From Hyphomicrobiales bacterium (GTDB lineage Bacteria; Pseudomonadota; Alphaproteobacteria; Rhizobiales; Beijerinckiaceae), in the NCBI GenBank assembly GCA_019237205.1, contig JAFAHO010000055.1, forward strand, positions 1 to 37,669: a stretch of DNA of 37,669 nt, written 5' to 3'. Below the pieces are notes generated by a model. That model was given only the letters and a program-made list of their open reading frames with translations. It was not told the DNA's origin and searched no databases. Positions 1-7,275 of this stretch are shown here, piece after piece; the first letter of the stretch is position 1, and each line of letters opens with the position of its first letter. The position numbers were made by a program, and so were the translations under genes.

Positions 1-1
1 C

Positions 2-163
2 CTGCGACGCGCCAGCGTCGTCGAACGATTGGACGCGGACCGTTGGTCGATTCCGGCCGACTACGAGGCGCGGGCGATGGCGTACGACATCACGCGGAGC
101 CGCCGGATGAACCTCCGCGTCCTCTCCGCCTACGACCTCGATCGCCAAAAGCGGGTGCTGTAG
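2..163 (+). pseudogene. 3' end of a probable relaxase (DUF3363-like C-terminus), cut by the window edge
   Basis: The frame is open from the window edge to a TAG at 161-163 and gives 53 residues. Its last part, with the segments WSIPADYEARAMAYD and NLRVLSAYDLDRQ, resembles from memory the end of the DUF3363 domain found behind VirD2-type relaxases, which nick and carry DNA during conjugation. In those relatives I recall the chain continuing with a segment like DGATWLDR. Here it changes to KRVL and stops, so the gene may be truncated or decayed. No transfer genes follow; the next genes are small exported proteins. The match rests on a short segment and was not checked by search. The rest of the gene, if present, lies to the left of the window. 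It could also be an unrelated protein tail. Confidence 0.4.
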
Positions 164-525
164 CGGCTCATGCCGGCTCACATATTGGCGAGACGGAAGC
201 GATTGTCGCCGGGCGCCGAGGAGCCTCCCGGCTTGCAACGCGCCTGTCATCCTCGATCCCCTTTGGCTCTCGCCGTGTGAATTCGGGGAGAAGACGCGCG
301 GTGGGATCACCGGCAGGCGCTTCATGCGGCCCGGGTTAATCTAGGCGATTTGCAACTATCCTAAACTTTCGCATTGTAGATAAACTCTTGTTTCTCCGTT
401 ATTTCTGATTGATGTTTGTCGAAATATGACCCGGCGTCACTGATGATCTCGATTCACGACTCGAAAACCAAACGCTCCCTAGCTTCCTTCGTGAAACAAC
501 GCGCCCGCGAAGGCGGGTGGAGAAC
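164..525. other. Intergenic stretch without a convincing gene
   Basis: No frame here looks protein-like. The first half is GC-rich. The second half, from about 335, is AT-richer than the neighbourhood, as expected of an upstream region. A possible weak -35 element, TTGCAA, lies at 350-355, but no good -10 is paired with it. The promoter of the exported protein that starts at 540 is probably in this AT-richer part; I cannot place it exactly. Confidence 0.5.
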
Positions 526-539
526 GAGAGGAGAGCTTT

Positions 540-1052
540 ATGAAGACCTGGGTTCGAAGGCCGGCGCTGACGTTGATCGGAGCAGCCACGATCGCTTTGA
601 CCTTGGCCGGCTGGTCCGGCTCGCAAGAGGCTCATAAGGCCGGCCTCAAGTCTCCCGCGGCGGTTCTCGGCGCCGCGGCTTCGGCGCCGGCCGCGGCCCT
701 TCGCGCTCCCGACCTGCCGGACCCGCAGTTCGCAAGATGCGGCGACGCCGCGTGCCTCATCGAGGTGGAGGAGGCGCTCTTCCCGGTCGAACCCGTTTCC
801 GCTGCCGAGCCGTGGTCGCCTATCGTCGTCGGCGGTTTCGCCGGCGCCCCGCCAGACCTCTACGATAGGCCGAACGGCATGTCGTTCGCCAGCATTGAAC
901 CGAGCACAACCGCGTCTCCGGCCCCGGAACTTTCCACGGCCGCCATGGTGGCGCTGGGCGTCGTCCTGCTCACCGCCCGGCGGGCCGGCCGAAATCGCTG
1001 GGCGTCCTGGAAGGCGCCCTGGAAGGTTTCCACAGTCCCTGCCTCCAGCTGA
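540..1052 (+). CDS. Exported protein of unknown function with a PEP-CTERM-like tail
   Basis: The 170-residue product is not one I recognise. The N-terminus has basic residues (K2, R6, R7) followed by a hydrophobic stretch to about residue 24, as in a Sec signal peptide. The middle is rich in Ala and Pro, with two cysteines in the segment FARCGDAACL that could form a disulfide. Near the C-terminus, the segment SPAPELSTAAMVALG leads into a short hydrophobic stretch and then RRAGRNR. This resembles PEP-CTERM sorting signals (Pro-Glu-Pro, a membrane segment, then arginines), but it is shorter and is followed by 13 to 17 extra residues. The start is well supported by the purine-rich Shine-Dalgarno sequence GAGAGGAGAG at 526-535. 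I saw no exosortase gene in the window, so the sorting idea is inference. The gene could be lineage-specific. Confidence 0.6.
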   Translation: MKTWVRRPALTLIGAATIALTLAGWSGSQEAHKAGLKSPAAVLGAAASAPAAALRAPDLPDPQFARCGDAACLIEVEEALFPVEPVSAAEPWSPIVVGGFAGAPPDLYDRPNGMSFASIEPSTTASPAPELSTAAMVALGVVLLTARRAGRNRWASWKAPWKVSTVPASS

Positions 1053-1389
1053 GGTCTCCGGCCGGCCGACGGGGCGACTTTCCACCCGATCTTCGTGAAC
1101 GCGGCCCTGGGCCGGCGTTATGCGCCGCAGCCGCCAAGCGTCCCGGCTCCAGCCGCCCATTGTTATTGTGCATCGCAAAATTGCATGTATAAGATAACAC
1201 CGTCATCGTCCGAAGCGCGTACAACTTGCGACGGTAGCAACCACACGATTGTGAAACGCATTCAAAATGCCTATAACTGGCGTATGACAAATTCATTTGA
1301 CTTAAGAGATACGCTCGCATATTGTTAGGGATCGTCAACGATGCCTTCGTGATTTTGAAATTCGCAATACAAGCGTAAGAGGCTTCCTC
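1053..1389. other. AT-richer intergenic region with a promoter near its end
   Basis: No credible gene was seen in any frame. The part from about 1170 to 1340 is clearly richer in A and T than the surrounding DNA. It contains the sigma-70-like promoter listed at 1297-1325, which reads towards the small exported protein starting at 1390. Confidence 0.6.
1297..1325 (+). promoter_or_regulatory. Sigma-70-like promoter for the exported protein at 1390
   Basis: The -35 box TTGACT (1297-1302) and the -10 box TATTGT (1320-1325) are separated by exactly 17 bases. This is one of the closest matches to the housekeeping consensus in the window. The predicted transcript start near 1332 leaves a leader of about 58 bases before the ATG at 1390. 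The call is from sequence only. Confidence 0.6.
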
Positions 1390-1776
1390 ATGACGGTGAG
1401 ATCGATGCTCACGATCGCCGCCCTGGCGGGTTTAGGGATCTTGGCCTCCCCGGGCGCGGGCGTTTCCGAGACGAGGGTCCTCTCGCTTGGAGGCGACGCG
1501 CTCGGGTCCTTGCAAGAACAGCCGGCCACGTCGATTCCCACGGACTGGAAGATAGAAGTTCAGGCGCCGCTTGGGGCAGATGCGAGCGCCCCGGATGGCG
1601 GCGACCCGAACCAAAGGCCCGACTCTGCGGCCGACTTCGCCGCGTCCGCCGTCGCGACCAATCCGGGGGCCGCGGACCTGGAAGCCGCCCGCGTCGCAGC
1701 GCCGCCCCAGTCGGGGCTCAAGCGCATGTTGAGCGCGGTTATCGATCTCGGCTCGGCCGCGAATTCCAAACGGTGA
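1390..1776 (+). CDS. Small exported protein of unknown function
   Basis: The 128-residue product has a typical signal peptide: MTVR at the start, a hydrophobic stretch to about residue 20 (LTIAALAGLGILASPGAG), and a likely cleavage site before SETR. The mature part is rich in Ala, Asp and Pro, has no cysteine, and shows no domain I recognise. Its last 20 residues (GLKRMLSAVIDLG and so on) could form one helix. The purine run AAGAGG at 1376-1381 lies eight bases before the ATG and supports this start. An ATG at 1402 is in another setting without such a site. With the gene at 540 it forms a pair of small exported proteins on the same strand, each with its own upstream spacer. It converges with pyrB across a hairpin. 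Confidence 0.6.
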   Translation: MTVRSMLTIAALAGLGILASPGAGVSETRVLSLGGDALGSLQEQPATSIPTDWKIEVQAPLGADASAPDGGDPNQRPDSAADFAASAVATNPGAADLEAARVAAPPQSGLKRMLSAVIDLGSAANSKR

Positions 1777-1781
1777 CCGTC

Positions 1782-1799
1782 CGACGATCCTGATCGTCG
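1782..1799. terminator. Hairpin between two convergent genes, likely a two-way terminator
   Basis: CGACGATC, a two-base gap and GATCGTCG form a perfect 8-base-pair inverted repeat. It sits between the stop of the plus-strand exported protein (1776) and the stop of minus-strand pyrB (1806). There is no T-run on either side, which is common in high-GC genomes. The position makes termination in both directions the simplest reading. Confidence 0.5.
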
Positions 1800-1805
1800 C
1801 GCCCC

Positions 1806-2753
<948 letters not shown>

Positions 2754-2803
2754 CAGCGCCGGCTCCGGGCGATTCTCGGGGGAAAAATGATTGAGCTCAA
2801 ACG

Positions 2804-3223
2804 CTAGAGCCTTGCAAGCGTAGCGGGATCGGGCGCGCCGCGGAAATATTTGCTGAGGCAGCGTTCGAAGACCTCTTCTTTCGGCGCAACCCGCATGAAA
2901 AGCGTCAAGGACGACCGGAATTTCATTTCGTCGACGGAGCCGAATATTTGCCGCGCGGTCCTTCCCTCGAGGCCCAGGGTCAGCATCGCGCATTCCCTCA
3001 GTCTGGGCCCAAGGACCGGATGCGCCAGATAGGCCGACGCTTCCTCAAGCGAGGAGATCGCGAATCGAATCGACGTCGGACTCTGGCCGAGCCCCGCGAT
3101 CTGTGGAAAAATGTACCACATCCAATGGCTCTCTTTTCGCCCGGCGCGGAGCTCCCGGCAGACCTCATGATAGACCCGCGTTTGCGCCTCAACGAAGCGT
3201 TGCAAATTGAAGAGATCGGTCAT
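2804..3223 (-). CDS. DUF1810 family protein
   Basis: This 139-residue cytoplasmic protein belongs to DUF1810, a small helical family of unknown function related to Escherichia coli-type calpastatin-like annotations. Family marks include the early [10 protein letters not shown], the segment [16 protein letters not shown], and the later [14 protein letters not shown]. The region [12 protein letters not shown] is also typical. The start chosen is the ATG at 3221-3223 ([10 protein letters not shown]), which matches family starts; the frame extends upstream to another ATG but adds residues not expected. It lies 50 bases upstream of pyrB on the same strand and 55 bases downstream of the XRE regulator gene, so the three could be cotranscribed. 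Nothing in the sequence says what it does. Confidence 0.9.
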   Translation of the reverse strand: MTDLFNLQRFVEAQTRVYHEVCRELRAGRKESHWMWYIFPQIAGLGQSPTSIRFAISSLEEASAYLAHPVLGPRLRECAMLTLGLEGRTARQIFGSVDEMKFRSSLTLFMRVAPKEEVFERCLSKYFRGAPDPATLARL

Positions 3224-3278
3224 GATCGCGCTCGCGCCGGGCGTGGCGCCGGCTCGCGCCACAGGTTGAGACTACCCG

Positions 3279-3824
3279 TCATCGGCGAAGCACAACAACG
3301 AGATATCGGCAAGGACGCTTGCCCCTGTTGTGGAAGCGACAGGCCTCCGGCTGACCGAGAACGAGGCTGTCGCCGGCGTTGAGACGATGGATTGTCGCCC
3401 CCTCGATGAATTCGAGCACGCCCTGGATGACCCACACCGCTTGGCGAATGAATAGATAAGCGTCGCGCGGGAACGCGACGCTTGCGCCCGGGGGCAGGAC
3501 GATCTCGGTCATCTCCAACGGCAGCTGCGGCGTCGAAACGACGGAACGCCTGAGATAACCGCTCTCGGGGTCGCGCCATGCCTCCTGGTCGTTGCGACGA
3601 GAGAGACGTTGGGGCCGCTCCTCGGCGCGCGACAACAGCATCGTCAGAGTGAGGCCAAACGCGCCGGAGAGCCGGCCGAGCAAGGCTGCGGTCGGGCTGG
3701 ACTCGCCGCGTTCGATCTTGCTGATCATCGCTCTGGAAACGCCCGATCGCTCGGCGAGATCAGCGATCGACCAATCGCGCGTTTCGCGTTCGGCGCGAAT
3801 CCGCCCGGCGATCCGCTGAGCCAT
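3279..3824 (-). CDS. XRE-family transcriptional regulator with a cupin domain
   Basis: The 181-residue product has an N-terminal helix-turn-helix of the XRE/Cro type (about residues 8-62). It includes WSIADLAERSGVSRAMISKI and then ERGESSPTAALLGRL, a near-standard form. The C-terminal half (about 105-181) is a cupin barrel with LPPGASVAFPRDAYLFI and LNAGDSLVL, the likely sensing domain. Such XRE-cupin proteins usually repress or activate metabolic genes in answer to a small molecule. Here the obvious partner is the GNAT acetyltransferase gene, divergently placed 75 bases away. The start ATG (3822-3824) has no Shine-Dalgarno site. A minus-strand promoter ends right at it, so the message may be leaderless. 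A GTG and a TTG lie a little upstream in frame. The ligand is unknown. Confidence 0.92.
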   Translation of the reverse strand: MAQRIAGRIRAERETRDWSIADLAERSGVSRAMISKIERGESSPTAALLGRLSGAFGLTLTMLLSRAEERPQRLSRRNDQEAWRDPESGYLRRSVVSTPQLPLEMTEIVLPPGASVAFPRDAYLFIRQAVWVIQGVLEFIEGATIHRLNAGDSLVLGQPEACRFHNRGKRPCRYLVVVLRR

Positions 3825-3825
3825 G

Positions 3826-3861
3826 TCGTCCACTATAATTGACAATCGTCCATTTTGGTAA
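3826..3861. promoter_or_regulatory. Promoter and likely operator between the XRE regulator and the GNAT gene
   Basis: On the minus strand, -35 TTACCA (3856-3861) and -10 TATAGT (3832-3837) with an 18-base spacer read into the regulator, with transcription expected to begin about one base before its ATG. On the plus strand TTGACA (3839-3844) could be the -35 of the GNAT gene, but its -10 is poor. The direct repeat TCGTCCA occurs at 3826-3832 and 3846-3852, exactly 20 bases apart. The inverted repeat ATTG-A-CAAT (3838-3846) lies between the copies. Repeats on one helix face that overlap a promoter are typical of an autorepressor site. Binding by the XRE protein is inference. Confidence 0.5.
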
Positions 3862-3899
3862 AGAATGCCATCTCTAACCGAAATAGCAAGACGCCCTCA

Positions 3900-4538
3900 A
3901 TGGAAATCCGCGACGCGACCGAAATCGACCTTGCCGAGATTCTGGCGATCTACAACGAGGTCATCGCCAACTCGACCGCAGTCTACGCGGAACAGCCCGC
4001 GACCCTCGAAGACCGGCGGGCCTGGCTTGCCGCGCGCCGGCAGAGCGGCCTTCCCGTGATCGTGGCCGCAGACGACCGGGGCGTCCTTGGCTTTGCTTCC
4101 TTCGGTGACTGGCGCGGCGCTTGGGCCGGCTATCGGCACACGATCGAGCATACGGTGCATGTTCGAGCCGACGCGCGAGGCGGTGGCGTTGGAACCGCGC
4201 TCATGGCGGCCTTGTTCGAACGCGGCGAGGCGATCGGCAAGCACGTCATGATCGGCGCGATCGACGCGGCGAACGCCTCCTCGCTGCGCTTTCACCGTCG
4301 TCTGGGCTTCGCTGAAGTTGCGCATTTCCGCGAGGTTGGGCGCAAGTTCAATCGTTGGCTCGATCTTGTATTTCGTCCAGCGCTTTCTCGACCGCCCCGG
4401 CGCGGCGCCGCGCTAAGGCCGACGGCGTTCGCGCGGATAGCTCCAGCGCTCGACGCCTTGTTTCATGGCCCGCGAAGCGGAGCCGAACGATCCAAAACGA
4501 CCGGATCGCCCGGCTGCCTTCACTCCCCTTTCGGATAG
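3900..4538 (+). CDS. GNAT acetyltransferase, phosphinothricin/methionine sulfoximine type
   Basis: The first 165 residues match the Pat/MnaT family of GNAT enzymes, which move an acetyl group from acetyl-CoA to the amino group of amino-acid analogues. The family opening MEIRDATEIDLAEILAIYNE is present, and so are ADARGGGVGTALMAAL, the acetyl-CoA pyrophosphate loop (R/Q-x-x-G-x-G/A type), and ASSLRFHRRLGF near the end of the fold. The start is the ATG at 3900; a GTG upstream is open but lacks family sequence. Relatives normally end near residues 165-180. Here about 45 Arg- and Ala-rich residues follow (from about residue 167), and the frame runs 19 bases into the 3' end of the convergent dehydrogenase. 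The tail probably arose by loss of the original stop or by a frameshift. Divergent transcription from an XRE-cupin gene suggests local control. Confidence 0.88.
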   Translation: MEIRDATEIDLAEILAIYNEVIANSTAVYAEQPATLEDRRAWLAARRQSGLPVIVAADDRGVLGFASFGDWRGAWAGYRHTIEHTVHVRADARGGGVGTALMAALFERGEAIGKHVMIGAIDAANASSLRFHRRLGFAEVAHFREVGRKFNRWLDLVFRPALSRPPRRGAALRPTAFARIAPALDALFHGPRSGAERSKTTGSPGCLHSPFG

Positions 4539-5386
4539 TCCGCGCCGCGGGCGACGGCCTCGACGGCCTCGTATTGCTTGCGCACGGCGTCAAGCTCCGC
4601 GCCCATCGCGTCGTAGGCGAAAGCGCCAAGGGGGAGCCTCAGCGGCGGGTTCGGCTGCTCCACTGTCGCGATAATCGCCTCGGCCGCGCGCACGGGATCG
4701 CCGGGTTGCGAGCCGCTGTAGCCCTGGACCTGCCGCCGGCGTGCGATGGCGGACTCGGCATAGGCGTCGATCGGGCGTTTGGGGGTCTTGAGCGACCGCC
4801 CTGCCCAGTCGGTGCGGAAGGGGCCGGGTTCGACGATGAGGACCTTGACGCCGAACGGCGCGACCTCCTTGGAGAGCGATTCCGAAAGACCTTCGACCGC
4901 GAATTTCGTCGCGGCGTAATAGCCCGAGCCCGGAAAGCCGATGAAGCCGCCCATCGAGGAGACGTTGACGATCGCGCCCGACTTTTGCGTGCGCATGATC
5001 GGCAGGACGGCGCGGATCATGGCCGCGAGGCCGAATACATTGGTCTCGAACACCGCACGGATGTCGGCGTCGTCGCCCTCCTCGATCGCCGCGAGATAGC
5101 CGTAGCCGGCATTGTTGACGAGCACGTCGATGCGCCCGAATTTTCGCCGCGCCGCCTCAACCGCGGCTTCGATCTGCCGCTGCTTCTCGACGTCGAGCGC
5201 GAGCGCGAGGGCGGTTGCGGCGTGGCCCTCGATGAGGTCGGCGACTTTGGACGGATCGCGCGCGGTCACGACGGCGCGATAGTCGCGCGCGAGCAGAATC
5301 TTCGCGAGTTCCCGTCCAAAGCCGGTCGAGCAGCCGGTAATGAACCATACGGGCTTCGTCTCTTCGGCAGCTCGGTCTGCAGACAT
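4520..5386 (-). CDS. Short-chain dehydrogenase/reductase (classical SDR)
   Basis: The 288-residue protein is a classical SDR, a cytoplasmic NAD(P)-dependent oxidoreductase. The nucleotide-binding TGCSTGFG is at residues 17-24, NNAG at 91-94, the catalytic Ser in NVSS at about 143-144, and Tyr157 with Lys161 in YAATK. The arginine in TARDPSK after the second strand suggests NADP(H) use. The form TGCSTGFGRELA, with about 280 residues, is common in a large group of SDRs of unknown substrate, some labelled as retinol- or ketoacyl-type. The start was set at the ATG at 5384-5386 with CGAGG eight bases upstream; the open frame extends further but adds unrelated sequence. It is divergent from the trehalase gene and convergent with the GNAT gene, overlapping it by 19 bases. 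The substrate cannot be told from sequence. Confidence 0.93.
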   Translation of the reverse strand: MSADRAAEETKPVWFITGCSTGFGRELAKILLARDYRAVVTARDPSKVADLIEGHAATALALALDVEKQRQIEAAVEAARRKFGRIDVLVNNAGYGYLAAIEEGDDADIRAVFETNVFGLAAMIRAVLPIMRTQKSGAIVNVSSMGGFIGFPGSGYYAATKFAVEGLSESLSKEVAPFGVKVLIVEPGPFRTDWAGRSLKTPKRPIDAYAESAIARRRQVQGYSGSQPGDPVRAAEAIIATVEQPNPPLRLPLGAFAYDAMGAELDAVRKQYEAVEAVARGADYPKGE

Positions 5387-5537
5387 GGCGAACCTCGCGT
5401 CAGAACCAGAAAACGGAGCATGTTTTTTCGCACGGCCGCGCTTCTTCGCGCAACGCCCCATGGGCGCTCGCCGGCCACTCTCTTGGCGAGGTTGGCCTCT
5501 ATGAAGTTCGTTGACCGACAAAAAGGGAGAAGTCGCC

Positions 5538-7160
5538 ATGCGCCTGGTCAATCGCCGTTCCGCGCTGGCCGCCGCGCTCGTCGCTTTTTTCCTCTCGCTG
5601 CGTGGCCCTGTCGCCTTTGTCCCGGAGACGCCCGCGCCACCCTCCATCGAGTACGGCGAACTCTATCGCGCGGTCGAGATGGCCAGTCTTTTCCCGGACC
5701 AAAAGACTTTCGCGGACGCCATTCCAGACGAACCCCCGGCCCAGGTGATGGCGGATTACGAAAGGCAAAAACAACTGCCGGGATTCGACCTCAGGGCCTT
5801 TGTCGATCGCCATTTTGCGCAGCCGCCGCATCATTTCGAGCCCTACAAGCGACCCCCGGATCAAAATGTCAGCGACTACATCCGCGACATGTGGGGTGTA
5901 CTTGAGCGCAAGCCCGAGGAAATCGAGCCCAACTCGTCGCTCCTGCCCCTGAGCCTGCCTTACATCGTCCCGGGCGGGAGGTTCCGCGAAATCTATTATT
6001 GGGACACCTACTTCACCATGCTCGGGCTGGAGCAGGACGGAAAGCACGCGCTCGCGCTCAACATGGTCCAGAACATCGCATCGCTGATCGACCGGTACGG
6101 CCACATGCCCAATGGCAACCGCAGCTACTATTTGAGCCGTTCCCAGCCGCCGTTCTTTTCGGCCATGATCGAGCTCATGTCCGCCCGCGAGGGGGATAAG
6201 GTCTTTGTCAGCTATCTTCCGGAGCTCAAGGCCGAATATGACTACTGGATGGAGGGCGCGGACGGCCTTGCGGCCGGCTCGGCTCACCGCCGTGTGCTCC
6301 GCCTGGTAGACGGGACGCTGCTCAATCGCTATTGGGACGATCGGGCCGCCCCCCGCGATGAATCGTATCGTGAGGACGTCGAAACTGCGCAGCATGCGAG
6401 CCGGCCGGCCGAGGAGGTCTATCGGGATCTACGCGCTGGCGCAGAGAGCGGCTGGGATTTCAGTTCCCGCTGGCTCGCAGACGGCGCGGATCTCTGGACG
6501 ATTCGCACGACCGCCATCGCCCCGGTCGATCTCAATACATTGATGATGCGTCTCGAACAGACGCTGGCCAAGGCCTATCGGCTGAAAGGCGATCCGGGCG
6601 ACGCCGAACGCTTCATGGCGCTCGCGAATAACCGGGGCGCCGCGATCCGGCGTCTGATGTGGAACGCGCAGGCGGGATTCTTCGCCGACTATCTTTGGCA
6701 GGAGGGGCGCCAAAGCGACGTCTTGTCGGCGGCGACGGTGTTTCCGCTGTATTTCGGTCTCGCGGCGCCGGATGAGGCCCATGCCGTGGCGGCTACGCTG
6801 CGACAGAGACTCCTCGAGCCGGGCGGCCTCGCCACAACCACGACCGCAACCGGACAGCAATGGGACCGTCCAAACGGCTGGGCGCCGCTTCAGTATCTGG
6901 CAATCGAAGGCCTACGCGCCTACGGAGAGCGCGACGTTGCCCGGGAGATCGCGGATCGGTGGATTCGCAGCAATGTCCAAGGCTTTGCGGCTATGAGGGC
7001 GCTGGTCGAGAAGTACAATGTGGAGCAGCGGTGCTGTGCCGGCGGCGCTGGCGGCGAATATTCGTTGCAGGCCGGTTTCGGCTGGACCAACGGAGTGCTT
7101 GCGAAGCTGACGGCCGAGTACCCGGAACTGACCGTGCGCGCTGCGCATCCGGACCCGTAG
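5538..7160 (+). CDS. treA: Periplasmic trehalase, glycoside hydrolase family 37
   Basis: The 540-residue product hydrolyses trehalose to two glucose molecules. The start at 5538 follows the Shine-Dalgarno sequence GGGAGAA, and the first 30 residues (MRLVNRRSALAAALVAFFLS and on) form a signal peptide, so the enzyme acts in the periplasm. Both family signatures are intact: PGGRFREIYYWDTYF near residue 140 and QWDRPNGWAP near 443. The likely catalytic acid is Asp307 in ESGWDFSSRW. The likely base is Glu507 in GAGGEY, followed by GFGWTNGV. The length is close to the Escherichia coli enzyme. A TTG 27 bases upstream is open but has no ribosome site. No trehalose uptake or synthesis gene is nearby. 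It may serve to use external trehalose or to recycle it after osmotic stress; that role is inference. Confidence 0.96.
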   Translation: MRLVNRRSALAAALVAFFLSLRGPVAFVPETPAPPSIEYGELYRAVEMASLFPDQKTFADAIPDEPPAQVMADYERQKQLPGFDLRAFVDRHFAQPPHHFEPYKRPPDQNVSDYIRDMWGVLERKPEEIEPNSSLLPLSLPYIVPGGRFREIYYWDTYFTMLGLEQDGKHALALNMVQNIASLIDRYGHMPNGNRSYYLSRSQPPFFSAMIELMSAREGDKVFVSYLPELKAEYDYWMEGADGLAAGSAHRRVLRLVDGTLLNRYWDDRAAPRDESYREDVETAQHASRPAEEVYRDLRAGAESGWDFSSRWLADGADLWTIRTTAIAPVDLNTLMMRLEQTLAKAYRLKGDPGDAERFMALANNRGAAIRRLMWNAQAGFFADYLWQEGRQSDVLSAATVFPLYFGLAAPDEAHAVAATLRQRLLEPGGLATTTTATGQQWDRPNGWAPLQYLAIEGLRAYGERDVAREIADRWIRSNVQGFAAMRALVEKYNVEQRCCAGGAGGEYSLQAGFGWTNGVLAKLTAEYPELTVRAAHPDP

Positions 7161-7195
7161 GAGGTTCTTCCCGCAATCCACAGCCGCGAGCAGAT

Positions 7196-7224
7196 TTGAC
7201 ACGCGGACCTGCCGTCTCCATATC
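7196..7224 (+). promoter_or_regulatory. Possible promoter of topA
   Basis: A perfect -35 box TTGACA (7196-7201) lies in the 115-base gap between the trehalase gene and topA. Seventeen bases on is CATATC (7219-7224), a weak -10. A start near 7231 would give a leader of about 45 bases. The gap and the -35 suggest topA is transcribed separately from the trehalase gene. Confidence 0.4.
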
Positions 7225-7275
7225 CCGCGCCCGAATCGTTGCGCGGCTCGGGAGCCGCCTGGGGATTGATGTCGA

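Noticed and set aside
4355..5905. A 516-codon open frame on the plus strand
   Set aside because: It runs antisense to the SDR gene and then out of frame with the trehalase gene. Its composition is that of a shadow frame with no domain.
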